A stretch of 56,746 nucleotides of DNA from GCA-002840305 sp964394905 (GTDB lineage: Bacteria; Patescibacteriota; Patescibacteriia; Patescibacteriales; UBA12465), in the NCBI GenBank assembly GCA_964394905.1, contig CAYMZF010000001.1, forward strand, positions 1-56,746. The letters are read 5' to 3'. Numbering within the stretch: position 1 is the first letter of the stretch; each line of letters opens with the position of its first letter. The position numbers were made by a program, and so were the translations under genes. Positions 32,095-40,736 of the stretch are shown here, piece by piece. A model generated the notes under the pieces. That model was not told where the DNA came from, ran no database searches, and saw nothing but the letters and a program-made list of their open reading frames with translations.

Positions 32095-32832
32095 ATTGTC
32101 GTATCTTCGCAACCATGTATTCATAGCCACAAGAGCATTAAAACATAATTCTTGATCAAATAAAGAATCAATGTTATGAGAATAAAACTCTTCTAATTTA
32201 TCCATAGAGTGGTCCAATTTGCATGATAGCCAACGGCCACCAGCACTTACTTGAACAAAGAACGAATCTCGATTAATTGTAATTTCGCTATAAAACAATT
32301 TATGACCAAAATAACGCATAGACATTCTTTCTAATTCAAGAGAAACATACTGATTAAGACATTCTAAGTTTTTGTCATCTAAAGAAATTATTTTTTTCTT
32401 AAACCATGGGTACAGTTGCCCACTAATAGAATATCCATTTTTTGGATACATGCCATCAGAGATAAAAAAAGATAAAGATTGATCATCCCAAACTGCTTCG
32501 GAAATAAATTCTTTTTTAAAAAACATTTTATCTACTACATAATAAGTAGATAAATAAACCGTTAACAACATTCTTTTAATAATTACATAATCAAATTTTT
32601 TTGGAAAACTAAATCTATAAATAATATAGTCATCGTTTTCTGATTGCTTTTTAAAACAACCACCTAATCCAAAAGTTGAACCATCAATACAAAATAATCC
32701 TAAATAAGAATATTTTTTTATTAGAAGGTTGTTGGATTGAAGCAATGCAATCGGCATTGATTTATTTTTAAAAAATTTTTTGTTAATTTTTAAAAAATAA
32801 CTTTGATCTTCAAGAGTTAAATCTATTATCAT
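32080..32832 (-). CDS. Unrecognised 250-residue protein
   Basis: I do not recognise a family. The protein is soluble, without signal peptide or transmembrane helix, with several Tyr/Phe-rich beta-like stretches (KYSYLGLFCIDGSTFGLGG, DYIIYRFSFPKKFDYVI, RDSFFVQVSAGGRWLS) and an acidic helical C-terminus ending LRRYDNKKAK. The gene is monocistronic, with a promoter (TTGACT, 17 nt, TAGTAT) and a terminator shared with its convergent neighbour. It contains no CCGG, a tetramer common in most neighbouring genes, which hints at a different history or different constraints. The ATG at 32832 is the only good start. Confidence 0.75.
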   Translation of the reverse strand: MIIDLTLEDQSYFLKINKKFFKNKSMPIALLQSNNLLIKKYSYLGLFCIDGSTFGLGGCFKKQSENDDYIIYRFSFPKKFDYVIIKRMLLTVYLSTYYVVDKMFFKKEFISEAVWDDQSLSFFISDGMYPKNGYSISGQLYPWFKKKIISLDDKNLECLNQYVSLELERMSMRYFGHKLFYSEITINRDSFFVQVSAGGRWLSCKLDHSMDKLEEFYSHNIDSLFDQELCFNALVAMNTWLRRYDNKKAK

Positions 32833-32877
32833 AATTTTTTGTTTTTAATGTACAATATAAAAAATAATATTTCATTT

Positions 32878-32906
32878 ATACTATTATAAAATAATCATTA
32901 AGTCAA
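32878..32906 (-). promoter_or_regulatory. Promoter of the 32832 orphan gene
   Basis: TTGACT (32901-32906) on the minus strand, 17 nt, TAGTAT (32878-32883). The predicted leader is about 40 nt. The -35 is better than most in the window while the -10 is weaker. Confidence 0.5.
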
Positions 32907-32908
32907 TT

Positions 32909-32952
32909 GTTTAAAAATCACCAATTATTAATTATAATGTCGTTTTTTAAAC
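32909..32952 (-). repeat. Long-armed inverted repeat at the end of the membrane-protein gene
   Basis: GTTTAAAAA (32909-32917) and TTTTTAAAC (32944-32952) are perfect 9-bp arms; a smaller ATTAT/ATAAT repeat lies in the loop. The right arm includes the first base of the stop codon of the gene ending at 32952. It may form a weak terminator, though there is no proper U-run. Confidence 0.35.
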
Positions 32953-34919
32953 TACTTAACAAATCTAAACACATAAATCTTTCCTTCATCTATACTATAA
33001 TAATCATCAGCTATTACTTTCATCTCTTCCACTATCCTGTCAAACGCCCACCAATAATCATTTACGACCACCAAGCATTCATCCGCTCCGGTTTTATAAA
33101 GTACTTCCATAGCCAATTCTTTATTCGGATCGGCTATTATTTTTAAATAATAATCATATAATAACCCGCCGGTTTGAACGGAATAATAAAACCAGGAATC
33201 ATAATAACGTTTAAAACCGTATTCTTTTATAGCCGCCGCTCCGACTTGCTGATTGGCTAAAACTATATAGTTATCACCGGTTTTATGCTCTTCAATATAT
33301 TTAACGGCTAAAAAATCAGATTCAGACACCGAAAAAGAACGAGAATTAAAATAATTATCTTTACGCGGATAATTAATATATAAAGAAATTAAACTTAATC
33401 CGGCTATAAATAATAATAAAATAATTTTAAACGACAATTTTTCCGTTTTTACTTTTTTAATAATATCAACTAACATCTCATAAAAAATCGGCAATAAAAA
33501 TAAAAAAGAAATTATTAAAATCCGCTGAGCATAAGAATCTTTATCCACCGAACTTAAAAACGGAAAATCAATAAATAAACTTAAAAGATAAGACAACATT
33601 AAAGTCGTGGAATTATAAAAAAATATTTTTAATTTTGACTGTCCTTTTTTAAATACAAAAATTGTCGATAAAACAAACAACAACAATAACCACCAATTAC
33701 CGTTAGCCGAGAAAAAATAAATAAAATTTAAAAAAATATTTTCTTGGCCTAAAAATTTAAAAAACCAAGCCGACCAATCAATTTTAAAAACAGAAAAACG
33801 ACCTCCGACTATAATTAGTAGTATCGGTAAAATAATAATTTGACTCAAATAACACAAGACTTCTCCGGTTCTTAAAAGATTAATCGGTAATTTAACAACT
33901 GAATTCATCTTTAATTCCTTTATTAACAATATAAAAACAAAAATAACCGCTGGTACTCCGGCCAAGGGATGAATAAAAAATATACTTAAAGCCAAAGAAA
34001 ATAAAAAAATAAAATTATATTTCTTTTTAATAAAATCGACATTTGAAGAAAATAATATTAAAATAACTAAAAATAAAAAAGCCAAATTTTGGGGAACGGT
34101 GTAAGTAAAAATAGAAAAAGGCAATAGCAATAATAAAACCAGAGGCCAAATAATTTTAATAAAACCTTGTTTCTTAAAATTAAAATAAAAAGTAAGTGGA
34201 ATTAAAACGGCCGACAAAACTGGCACTAATAATCTATTTATAATTTCAATTGATAACGGTAAAATTTTAAACAACGACAACTCTAAAACATATTGACCCG
34301 CATAATAAATTGTTTTAGGACTGATAAAGCCGGTTGATAAAATATCCGCCATCGCTCGTTCATGAAGAAGCTGATCATAACCGAAAGCTATTTTGTAAAC
34401 AAAAACCGAAATAGAAAAAAATAAAAAATACCATAAAACTAGAAAAACATAGGACCATAAATTTTTTTGATAAAAACTTAAAAATAATAATAAAATTAAA
34501 ATACCGGATAATAACCAAAAATACCAAGAAAGAAATAACCATGGTGAGGCAATGGCCGAAAAACTTCCCGCTTGAGATAATATAAAAAACAAAAAAACAA
34601 AAATAGTAAAAGTAATAACGGAGATAATTATTTTTAATGCTCTATCTTTCTTTCTATCTTTTAAAATATAGCTTTCCCTATTTTCTAAAATATCCGTCTT
34701 TAATAAATCAATTTCTTGCTGATTAGGACGAGAAATGATAAAATAAATAAACAGACCGGTAAAAAATAAAGCTAAAATTAATGAAATTAAAGCCATTAAA
34801 CCGTTAAAACGATAAAAATAATAGATAATTGAAGCGCTGTTTATAAACAACGACAAAAATAACAATCCAATTATCAACCAATTCCTTTTAAAATATTTTA
34901 ACATTTTATTTATAATCAT
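32952..34919 (-). CDS. Large multi-pass membrane protein, GT-C glycosyltransferase-like
   Basis: 655 residues from the ATG at 34919; the ATG at 34904 would allow a longer leader. There are about 12-13 transmembrane helices, the first at residues 14-35, with Lys/Arg-rich loops. The region FGYDQLLHERAMADIL then SPKTIYYAGQYVLELSL, lying outside the membrane after helix 5, resembles the acidic first loop of GT-C enzymes that use polyprenyl-phosphate sugars. The last 110 residues form a soluble domain (VKYIEEHKTGDNYIVLANQ, ending GKIYVFRFVK). Adjacent GT2-DUF2304 and GT4 genes fit a surface-glycan role. No precise family is assigned. Confidence 0.7.
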   Translation of the reverse strand: MIINKMLKYFKRNWLIIGLLFLSLFINSASIIYYFYRFNGLMALISLILALFFTGLFIYFIISRPNQQEIDLLKTDILENRESYILKDRKKDRALKIIISVITFTIFVFLFFILSQAGSFSAIASPWLFLSWYFWLLSGILILLLFLSFYQKNLWSYVFLVLWYFLFFSISVFVYKIAFGYDQLLHERAMADILSTGFISPKTIYYAGQYVLELSLFKILPLSIEIINRLLVPVLSAVLIPLTFYFNFKKQGFIKIIWPLVLLLLLPFSIFTYTVPQNLAFLFLVILILFSSNVDFIKKKYNFIFLFSLALSIFFIHPLAGVPAVIFVFILLIKELKMNSVVKLPINLLRTGEVLCYLSQIIILPILLIIVGGRFSVFKIDWSAWFFKFLGQENIFLNFIYFFSANGNWWLLLLFVLSTIFVFKKGQSKLKIFFYNSTTLMLSYLLSLFIDFPFLSSVDKDSYAQRILIISFLFLLPIFYEMLVDIIKKVKTEKLSFKIILLLFIAGLSLISLYINYPRKDNYFNSRSFSVSESDFLAVKYIEEHKTGDNYIVLANQQVGAAAIKEYGFKRYYDSWFYYSVQTGGLLYDYYLKIIADPNKELAMEVLYKTGADECLVVVNDYWWAFDRIVEEMKVIADDYYSIDEGKIYVFRFVK

Positions 34920-34924
34920 ACTTA

Positions 34925-34936
34925 TATAATATACCA
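34925..34936. promoter_or_regulatory. Overlapping face-to-face -10 boxes of divergent genes
   Basis: Plus strand TATAAT (34925-34930) would start transcription near 34937, 6 nt before the GT4 ATG. Minus strand TATATT (34928-34933), preceded by TGG, would start near 34921 for the membrane protein. The boxes share three bases, so polymerase could occupy only one at a time. The -35 positions are poor (CATTTT and TTGGGC). Confidence 0.45.
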
Positions 34937-34942
34937 TAATAT

Positions 34943-36046
34943 ATGAAAATTGCCCAAGTGGTCTGCGTTTATCCGCCTTATGCCGGCGGAATCGGAACAG
35001 CGGCCCAAAAATTACAAAAGATATTATCTGATCAGCATGAAACTTTTGTTTTTACTCCAACTAACAATGATAAAAATGACAACAACTTAGAAAATAATAT
35101 CATTCAACTAAAGCCAAGCTTAAGATTGGGTCACGGAGCCATACTCGGTTCCCTATTTAGAAAATTAAAAGATTTTGATTTAATATATTTTCATTATCCT
35201 TTTTTTGGCACCGGAATAATAATTTGGTTATTTAAAGTTTTTAATCCTCAAAAAAAACTGATTATTCAATATCACATGGATGTTCGCCAAAAAAATATTA
35301 TCTATAGAATTTTAAGCTGGCCTGAAGAAATTATCAAAAAATCATTGTTTAAAAAAGCTGACTTAATAATAACCGCTTCCCTAGATTATATCAAACACAG
35401 TAAAATAAAAAATATTTACTATAAACATCAAACCAAATTTAAAGAAATCCCTTTTTCAGTAGATACCGACAAATTTAAACCCGACAACAATCAACTAATA
35501 AAAGACAATATCATATTATTTGTCGGTGGACTAGATAAAGCTCATTATTTTAAAGGAATTGATGTTTTAATTAATGCTGTCAGCTTAATTAAAAATAACG
35601 ACTATATATTAAAGATAGCCGGAACCGGACAATTAGCCACTGATTACAAAAAATTGGCTCAAGAATTAAAAATTGATAACCGAACGATATTTTTAGGAAA
35701 ACTTAACGAAAACGAACTAATAAAAAATTACCAAACGGCCAAAGTTTTAGTTTTGCCGTCAATTAACAATAATGAAGCTTTTGGTATTGTTTTAATAGAA
35801 GCCATGGCTTGTGGTACTCCTGTCATTGCTTCTAACCTACCGGGTGTTCGCTCAGTTTTTGAAAATAAAATATCGGGTTTAACGGTAGAAATAAAAAATA
35901 TAGTTGATTTAAAAAATAAACTGGAAATTATTTTAACTAATGATACTTCTTTAAAAATGGGCCAAAAAGCCGAACAATTAGTTAAAGAAAAATACTCTGA
36001 TACGGTAGTCAGTTCCGAAATATTAACTTTAATAAATTCTCTATGA
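34943..36046 (+). CDS. Glycosyltransferase family 4
   Basis: 367 residues, GT-B fold. The N-terminus has VCVYPPYAGGIGTAAQKLQKIL; the middle has YFHYPFFGTG and QYHMDVRQKN. The nucleotide-sugar domain has LFVGGLDKAHYFKGIDVLINAV and the EX7E motif NEAFGIVLIEAMACGTPVIAS. The 3' end overlaps the next GT4 by 4 nt (ATGA), indicating translational coupling. The transcript is probably nearly leaderless. It probably builds a surface polysaccharide together with its neighbours; donor and acceptor are unknown. Confidence 0.92.
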   Translation: MKIAQVVCVYPPYAGGIGTAAQKLQKILSDQHETFVFTPTNNDKNDNNLENNIIQLKPSLRLGHGAILGSLFRKLKDFDLIYFHYPFFGTGIIIWLFKVFNPQKKLIIQYHMDVRQKNIIYRILSWPEEIIKKSLFKKADLIITASLDYIKHSKIKNIYYKHQTKFKEIPFSVDTDKFKPDNNQLIKDNIILFVGGLDKAHYFKGIDVLINAVSLIKNNDYILKIAGTGQLATDYKKLAQELKIDNRTIFLGKLNENELIKNYQTAKVLVLPSINNNEAFGIVLIEAMACGTPVIASNLPGVRSVFENKISGLTVEIKNIVDLKNKLEIILTNDTSLKMGQKAEQLVKEKYSDTVVSSEILTLINSL

Positions 36047-37182
36047 AAATAGCCGTTATCAACAACTTGTATCAACCCTATAATAAAGGCGGAGCTGAAA
36101 AAAATTGTCAGAAACTAATCCTTGAAGCTCAAACTCAAGGGCATGATTGTTTTATTATCACCACCAAACCAAAAACAGAAATTAATATTAATTCCGATCC
36201 AAGAACCTATTATCTAACTTCTAAATATTATTTTTTAAACAAAACCACCATTGTTTACAGATTCTTTTGGCAAATAGCTAATATTTTTAATTTTTTTCGA
36301 GGTCAACAATTAAAAAAAATACTGACAACCGAAAAACCGGATTTAGTGATTACCAATAATCTAATGGGAATCGGACTGAGAAGTTTTAAAATTATAAAAA
36401 GATTAAAAATAAAACAAATTCATATCTTGCATGACGTACAATTATTTTATCCTTCCGGTTTAATGCTTTGGCAACAAGAAAGAAAAACAAATTTTCTACC
36501 CGCTAAAATCTACCAAATTATCAGCCGAAATTTAGTCGGCTCACCCGATTTAATCGTCTCCCCCTCTAAATGGTTACTTAACGAACATACTAATAGAAAA
36601 TTTTTTAAATCCAGTCATAAAATAATTTTAAAAAATCCAACATCCATAATTATAGAAAATATTGTTAAACGAAATACTGTAAAAACCGATTGTACTTTTT
36701 TGTTTATCGGTCAAATCGAATCACATAAAGGTATATTATTTTTAATTAATACTTTTAAAAACATACCAAACGATAATATAAAATTAAATATTGTTGGTCA
36801 TGGTAGTTTACTTAGCCAAGCTAAAAAAATAGCGCAAACCGATAAAAGAATCAGTTTTTTAGGTTTTGATAATCAAATTGAAACCGAACAATTAAAAACT
36901 AGCGATTGCTTGATAGTCCCGTCTTTGTGTTATGAAAATTCACCTACAGTTATTTATAATGCCCTTAATTACAATCTACCGATTATCGCTTCTAACTCAG
37001 GAGGGATTCCGGAATTATTCACTAATCAACAAGGATTATTATTTATTCCTGAAAATGAAATTGATTTGATAAATAAAATAAATAAGTTTTTAGATAATAA
37101 AACCTCTTTTATTTATGAAAACAAAAAACCGGTTGAAACCGGTTATCTGAAAGAAATACTAAAAAATATATCTAAAAGTTAA
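36043..37182 (+). CDS. Glycosyltransferase family 4
   Basis: 379 residues. The N-terminal motif IAVINNLYQPYNKGGAEKNCQKL is followed by HILHDVQLFYPSG, FIGQIESHKGILFLI, and a C-terminal donor-site motif CYENSPTVIYNAL then PIIASNSGGIPEL. Here the usual EX7E second Glu is replaced by Asn (E-N-S-P-T-V-I-Y-N), a divergence that may affect activity. It starts at the ATGA overlap with the upstream GT4. Its end overlaps the end of hisS on the other strand by 11 nt. Confidence 0.9.
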   Translation: MKIAVINNLYQPYNKGGAEKNCQKLILEAQTQGHDCFIITTKPKTEININSDPRTYYLTSKYYFLNKTTIVYRFFWQIANIFNFFRGQQLKKILTTEKPDLVITNNLMGIGLRSFKIIKRLKIKQIHILHDVQLFYPSGLMLWQQERKTNFLPAKIYQIISRNLVGSPDLIVSPSKWLLNEHTNRKFFKSSHKIILKNPTSIIIENIVKRNTVKTDCTFLFIGQIESHKGILFLINTFKNIPNDNIKLNIVGHGSLLSQAKKIAQTDKRISFLGFDNQIETEQLKTSDCLIVPSLCYENSPTVIYNALNYNLPIIASNSGGIPELFTNQQGLLFIPENEIDLINKINKFLDNKTSFIYENKKPVETGYLKEILKNISKS

Positions 37183-38446
37183 TAATTTTTTCTTCACCGC
37201 TAATCATATTTTTAATTTTATAAACACTTTTCTTTTTTTCATCTTCGCCTAAAATAATAACTCGGGCGATTTTATTTTTATCGGCGTACTCTAAAGCTCG
37301 TGAAATTTTAGTAACATTTAAACCCACTTCCACCTGACAATCGGCCGATCGTAATTTTCTAGCCAATAAAAAAATATCATTTTTTAAATTTTCATTAAGT
37401 AGCGGCAAATAATAATAATCTTTTTTTAAACTTTCAGTCGGTAAAATATTCCATGATTCCAAAAATAATTTGAAAGTCTCATCCCCGGGTGCAAATCCGA
37501 CTGCTGGGAAATCCTTAGCTCCAAAAAGATCGGCCAAGCTATTATAACGGCCGCCGCCAAACATCGCTCGGTTATTATCGGGATGCTTATCAAATAATTC
37601 AAAAACTAAACCGTCATAATAATCTAAACCGCGAATAACGGCGGAATCAAACTCAACATAATCTTTATAACCTAAAGCGCTTAATTCCATAATTATATTT
37701 TGTAAAAATAAAAATCCGGAGCATGTTTTCAGTTCTTTAATTTTATCGGCTAAATCATTTAAATCAGAAGCTTTTATAAATTTTAGAATATTATCAATTT
37801 GTTCATTTTTTAAACCGATGTTCTCCATACTCTTAATTAACTCATCGCCCGACATTTTATTATATTTATCCATTAATCTCATGGTAATAATTTTTTGTTC
37901 ATCTTTAAGTTTTATAACATCAAATAAGGAATTAATTAAAGCCCGATGATTAATTTTTAAAACAAAGGAATTTTTTGGCGGATTAAAAGCTAAAACGATA
38001 TCAATCGCTAATTGTAGAATTTCTAAATCGGCCAATTCCCCGCTTTCACCAAAAATATCACAATTTAATTGCCAAAATTCGCGATTACGACCTCGTTGGG
38101 GTTTTTCATTACGAACAAAATTAGCAATAGAAAAAAACTTTAAGGGCTTAGAAGCGGTATTGTAAGTTTTAGAAATCATTCGAACGACACTGGGAGTCAT
38201 TTCCGGCCGAATAGCCAACTCCCGACCTCCTTGATCAACAAAAATCATTAATTCTTTTTGACCTAAATCATTACCTGATTTAGCCCGATAAATATCGGCA
38301 TTTTCAAGCAATGGAGTTAAGTATTCAACAAAACCAAAAGACTGACAGACTTGACGCCAAGTATTAAAAATATAACTACGAATAGCCATTTCATCCGGCA
38401 TCCAATCTTTAGTGCCTTTAACTTCTTGATTAGAAATTTTTTTCAT
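37172..38446 (-). CDS. hisS: Histidyl-tRNA synthetase
   Basis: 424 residues, class II. KGTKDWMPDEMAIR at the start, motif 2 region RPEMTPSVVR and FVRNEKPQRGRNREFWQLNCDIFG, histidine-A motif VIRGLDYYDGLVFE, and motif 3 GGGRYNSLADLFG, then a C-terminal anticodon-binding domain. It follows rmlD by 4 nt. The 3' end overlaps the convergent GT4. Confidence 0.96.
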   Translation of the reverse strand: MKKISNQEVKGTKDWMPDEMAIRSYIFNTWRQVCQSFGFVEYLTPLLENADIYRAKSGNDLGQKELMIFVDQGGRELAIRPEMTPSVVRMISKTYNTASKPLKFFSIANFVRNEKPQRGRNREFWQLNCDIFGESGELADLEILQLAIDIVLAFNPPKNSFVLKINHRALINSLFDVIKLKDEQKIITMRLMDKYNKMSGDELIKSMENIGLKNEQIDNILKFIKASDLNDLADKIKELKTCSGFLFLQNIIMELSALGYKDYVEFDSAVIRGLDYYDGLVFELFDKHPDNNRAMFGGGRYNSLADLFGAKDFPAVGFAPGDETFKLFLESWNILPTESLKKDYYYLPLLNENLKNDIFLLARKLRSADCQVEVGLNVTKISRALEYADKNKIARVIILGEDEKKKSVYKIKNMISGEEKIINF

Positions 38447-38450
38447 ATTA

Positions 38451-39371
38451 TTATTTATAATTTATTATATATTCTTTTAAAGCTTCTTTCCAAGATCTCA
38501 GCGGCGGTAATTTAGTATTGGCTAAAACCGAGTACTTCGGTCGTTTAGCCGGTCGAGGAAAACTCTCCGATAACATCGGTTTTATTTTAATGCTAATTTT
38601 TTTTAATTTAAACAATTCGGAAGCTGCATCATACCAAATAGCCGGTTCGCTGTTTCTAATATGATAAATACCAAATTCTAAATTATCTTCTAAAATTTCT
38701 CTAATTTTATGAGCTAAATCGGGTGTATAAGTAAAACAACTTAATTCTTCATTAACAACACTTATCTCTTTTTTACCTAGAGCCATTTTTAATATTTGAT
38801 CAAAAAAACTTTCTTTGGCTAAAGGTGATGTTCCTTGGGGTCCAAACGGCTTAGAAGTTCTGATAATATAATATTTTAATTTGCTATCAGCTAATTTCAA
38901 CACTTCGTCTTCTCCTAACATTTTAGTTTGACCATATTTATTAATCGGACATCTTTTGGCATCTTCGGTAAATCCTCCAATTTCTTTAATTTTTAAAAAT
39001 TCCTCTTGACTATCATTATTTTCTTGACAAATATTTCCGCCAAAAACATAATCACTGGACATTTGAACTAAAATAGAATTAGTTGTTAAAGCCACTTGGG
39101 CTAAATATTTAACGGCTCTAACGTTAATTTTATAGGCAACTCCAAATTCTTCTTCTGATTCTTCGCACCTATCAACGGCATTATAACCAATAGCGTTAAT
39201 AATAATATCCGGTTTAATCTTTTTTATTTTAGAAACTATTAAACTAGGTTCTAATAAATTAGCTTCTTTATAATTATAAGCTAAAACTTGATAATTTGAT
39301 AAACTGGAAAATTCTTTGACTAATTGACTCCCCAAATTACCGGTGGAGCCTAAAATTATTATTTTTTTCAT
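38451..39371 (-). CDS. rmlD: RmlD-like dTDP-4-dehydrorhamnose reductase / sugar-nucleotide epimerase
   Basis: 306 residues, extended SDR fold. NAD(P)-binding GSTGNLGSQL (8-17), SSDYVF (105-110), and the catalytic YGQTK (146-150). The substrate region is in line with RmlD rather than GalE (CPINKYGQTKMLGED). It would make dTDP-L-rhamnose, but rmlA, rmlB and rmlC are not in the window. An extended -10 promoter lies at 39401-39409. hisS follows in the same unit. Confidence 0.82.
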   Translation of the reverse strand: MKKIIILGSTGNLGSQLVKEFSSLSNYQVLAYNYKEANLLEPSLIVSKIKKIKPDIIINAIGYNAVDRCEESEEEFGVAYKINVRAVKYLAQVALTTNSILVQMSSDYVFGGNICQENNDSQEEFLKIKEIGGFTEDAKRCPINKYGQTKMLGEDEVLKLADSKLKYYIIRTSKPFGPQGTSPLAKESFFDQILKMALGKKEISVVNEELSCFTYTPDLAHKIREILEDNLEFGIYHIRNSEPAIWYDAASELFKLKKISIKIKPMLSESFPRPAKRPKYSVLANTKLPPLRSWKEALKEYIINYK

Positions 39372-39400
39372 GTTAAAATCTGTAAATTATTACCGGTTTT

Positions 39401-39409
39401 ATTATACCA
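39401..39409 (-). promoter_or_regulatory. Extended -10 promoter of rmlD-hisS
   Basis: Minus strand TATGGTATAAT: consensus TATAAT (39401-39406) with TG one base upstream. The -35 position reads TTTATT, a poor match. The expected start is near 39394, giving a leader of about 23 nt before the ATG at 39371. Confidence 0.6.
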
Positions 39410-39529
39410 TATTTATTTAGATAAATAAAAACCTCAAAAAGACATTTTTTCTGGAACTCTTCAAATTCAAATGATATAAATAGGGTCTCCATAACAGCTT
39501 GCTTTTTAAAAAATAATATGATTACATTA

Positions 39530-39535
39530 TATAAT
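39530..39535 (+). promoter_or_regulatory. Possible -10 box for the 39564 membrane-protein gene
   Basis: TATAAT at 39530-39535 within TTATATAATAAAC, about 28 nt before the ATG. No acceptable -35 or TG extension is visible, so this is weak. Confidence 0.3.
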
Positions 39536-39563
39536 AAACAAGTTCTTTTAAAATCAACAAAAA

Positions 39564-40190
39564 ATGAAAATAATGAAAAATAAAAAATGGATAATACCAA
39601 TTATCTTGTCAATAATTACGGTTTTAATATATTCCGTAATTTATTTAACAACAGATCAAATTCCTAAAACGGATGTTATAAAAATTTTCTCAAAAGAAAA
39701 TGTTTGGTGGAATTGGCCAATTTACTTATCACTACCAGTTCCTTATTACTGGATTTTTGATGCCGTTTTTATTTTTATTTTTACGTTTTTATTAACCAAA
39801 AAAATAATGGCTACCGAAAAAACAGAAAAAAATATTATTCATGTTTTCAAAAAAGAAATAAATATTAATTATAAAGATTTAATTTTTATAACCTTAACAT
39901 TTTTTTCTTTAGGGATAATTATTGGTGTAATAACCTTTATTTATCTAGGACTAATAATAAAAATAATTACTGCTATTATTTTAGGAATAATAGCCGGTTT
40001 TTTCCTTTACGATAAAGATGGTTACGGCTTCGAACCAAATTCTATCGCACTGGCCGGATTGTTTTTTGGATTAGGTGTCGGCCTATGTCCACTAAGTAAT
40101 TTTGGGTTTCCAATATTATCTGGAATATTGTTTTATTATATATTTTTAATTGGTTTTTTAATAAAAACCATGGTTATAAACTCCAGATAA
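39564..40190 (+). CDS. Unrecognised multi-pass membrane protein
   Basis: 208 residues (or 205 from Met4). About five transmembrane helices (8-29, 61-77, 106-128, 131-149, 160-200), with a polar loop at 33-55 (IPKTDVIKIFSKENVWWN) and a charged linker at 79-103. DKDGYGFEPN and the Gly-rich LAGLFFGLGVGLCPLSNFGFP near the C-terminus are distinctive but not known to me. The gene is isolated: divergent from rmlD and followed by a strong terminator. No partner is evident. Confidence 0.65.
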   Translation: MKIMKNKKWIIPIILSIITVLIYSVIYLTTDQIPKTDVIKIFSKENVWWNWPIYLSLPVPYYWIFDAVFIFIFTFLLTKKIMATEKTEKNIIHVFKKEININYKDLIFITLTFFSLGIIIGVITFIYLGLIIKIITAIILGIIAGFFLYDKDGYGFEPNSIALAGLFFGLGVGLCPLSNFGFPILSGILFYYIFLIGFLIKTMVINSR

Positions 40191-40203
40191 AGAAAAATAC
40201 CAG

Positions 40204-40228
40204 GGAAGATTTAACAATCTTCCTTTTT
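40204..40228 (+). terminator. Rho-independent terminator
   Basis: GGAAGATT (40204-40211), loop TAAC, AATCTTCC (40216-40223), then TTTTT. It ends the single-gene unit at 39564-40190. Confidence 0.9.
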
Positions 40229-40397
40229 CAATATTTTAGATTTAATTAACAAAAAACCACCTTAAGCCCACAAACCACTAAACCTTGATTTATTTTTACT
40301 ACTATGATAATATCAAGCTGACCATAAAATCAGATGGTTTTTTATAATTATTGAGGAATATCGTAAAATTTGACGAAATTACCTTAAACAATAAAAT
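40229..40397 (+). promoter_or_regulatory. rpmE upstream region with candidate promoter elements
   Basis: 169 nt with no coding capacity that I can support. Candidate elements are TATAAT at about 40345, TAAAAT in TATCGTAAAAT at about 40362, and TTGACG just after it. ACCAT and ATGGT flanking AAAATCAG form a small hairpin followed by TTTTTT (about 40320-40343), which could attenuate transcription. No element is strong enough to choose between. Confidence 0.3.
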
Positions 40398-40670
40398 ATG
40401 AAAAAAAATATTCATCCCAAATATAATGATAAAGTAAAAGTCACCTGCGCTTGTGGCTATACTTTTGTTACCGGATCAACCGATTCGGAAATAAAAACCG
40501 AACTTTGTTCTAATTGTCATCCTTTCTATACCGGTAAACAAAAATTAGTTGATACCGCTAACCGTGTCGGTAAATTTAAAGCTAAGTTAGATAAAAAAGA
40601 TGATACTAAAAAAGGAAAAACCGCAAAACGAGTAGCTAAAGCTAAAAAACAAGTTGAAAAAAATCAATAA
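40398..40670 (+). CDS. rpmE: 50S ribosomal protein L31 (zinc form)
   Basis: 90 residues. MKKNIHPKYNDKVKVTC, C17, C19, C37 and C40 form the zinc site (CAC and CSNC), and HPFYTGKQKL is the signature. The last 35 residues are an added Lys-rich tail (KKGKTAKRVAKAKKQVEK), absent from E. coli L31 (70 residues). It is followed by its own terminator, then prfA. Confidence 0.96.
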   Translation: MKKNIHPKYNDKVKVTCACGYTFVTGSTDSEIKTELCSNCHPFYTGKQKLVDTANRVGKFKAKLDKKDDTKKGKTAKRVAKAKKQVEKNQ

Positions 40671-40687
40671 CATAAGATTGTATAAAT

Positions 40688-40712
40688 AAAAGCGCCATAT
40701 TTGGTGCTTTTA
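40688..40712 (+). terminator. Terminator between rpmE and prfA
   Basis: AAAAGCGCCA (40688-40697) pairs with TGGTGCTTTT (40702-40711) over 10 bp, one G-U pair, loop TATT. The T-run is within the stem and short, so efficiency is uncertain. prfA starts 25 nt later. Confidence 0.6.
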
Positions 40713-40736
40713 TATTACCCAAAACACAAAAATATT

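Noticed and set aside
40311..40345. Pseudoknot-like arrangement CTGA-CCAT-AAAA-TCAG-ATGG before rpmE
   Set aside because: The two interleaved stems are only 4 bp each; chance is likely, and the simpler hairpin with a T-run explains the region equally well.
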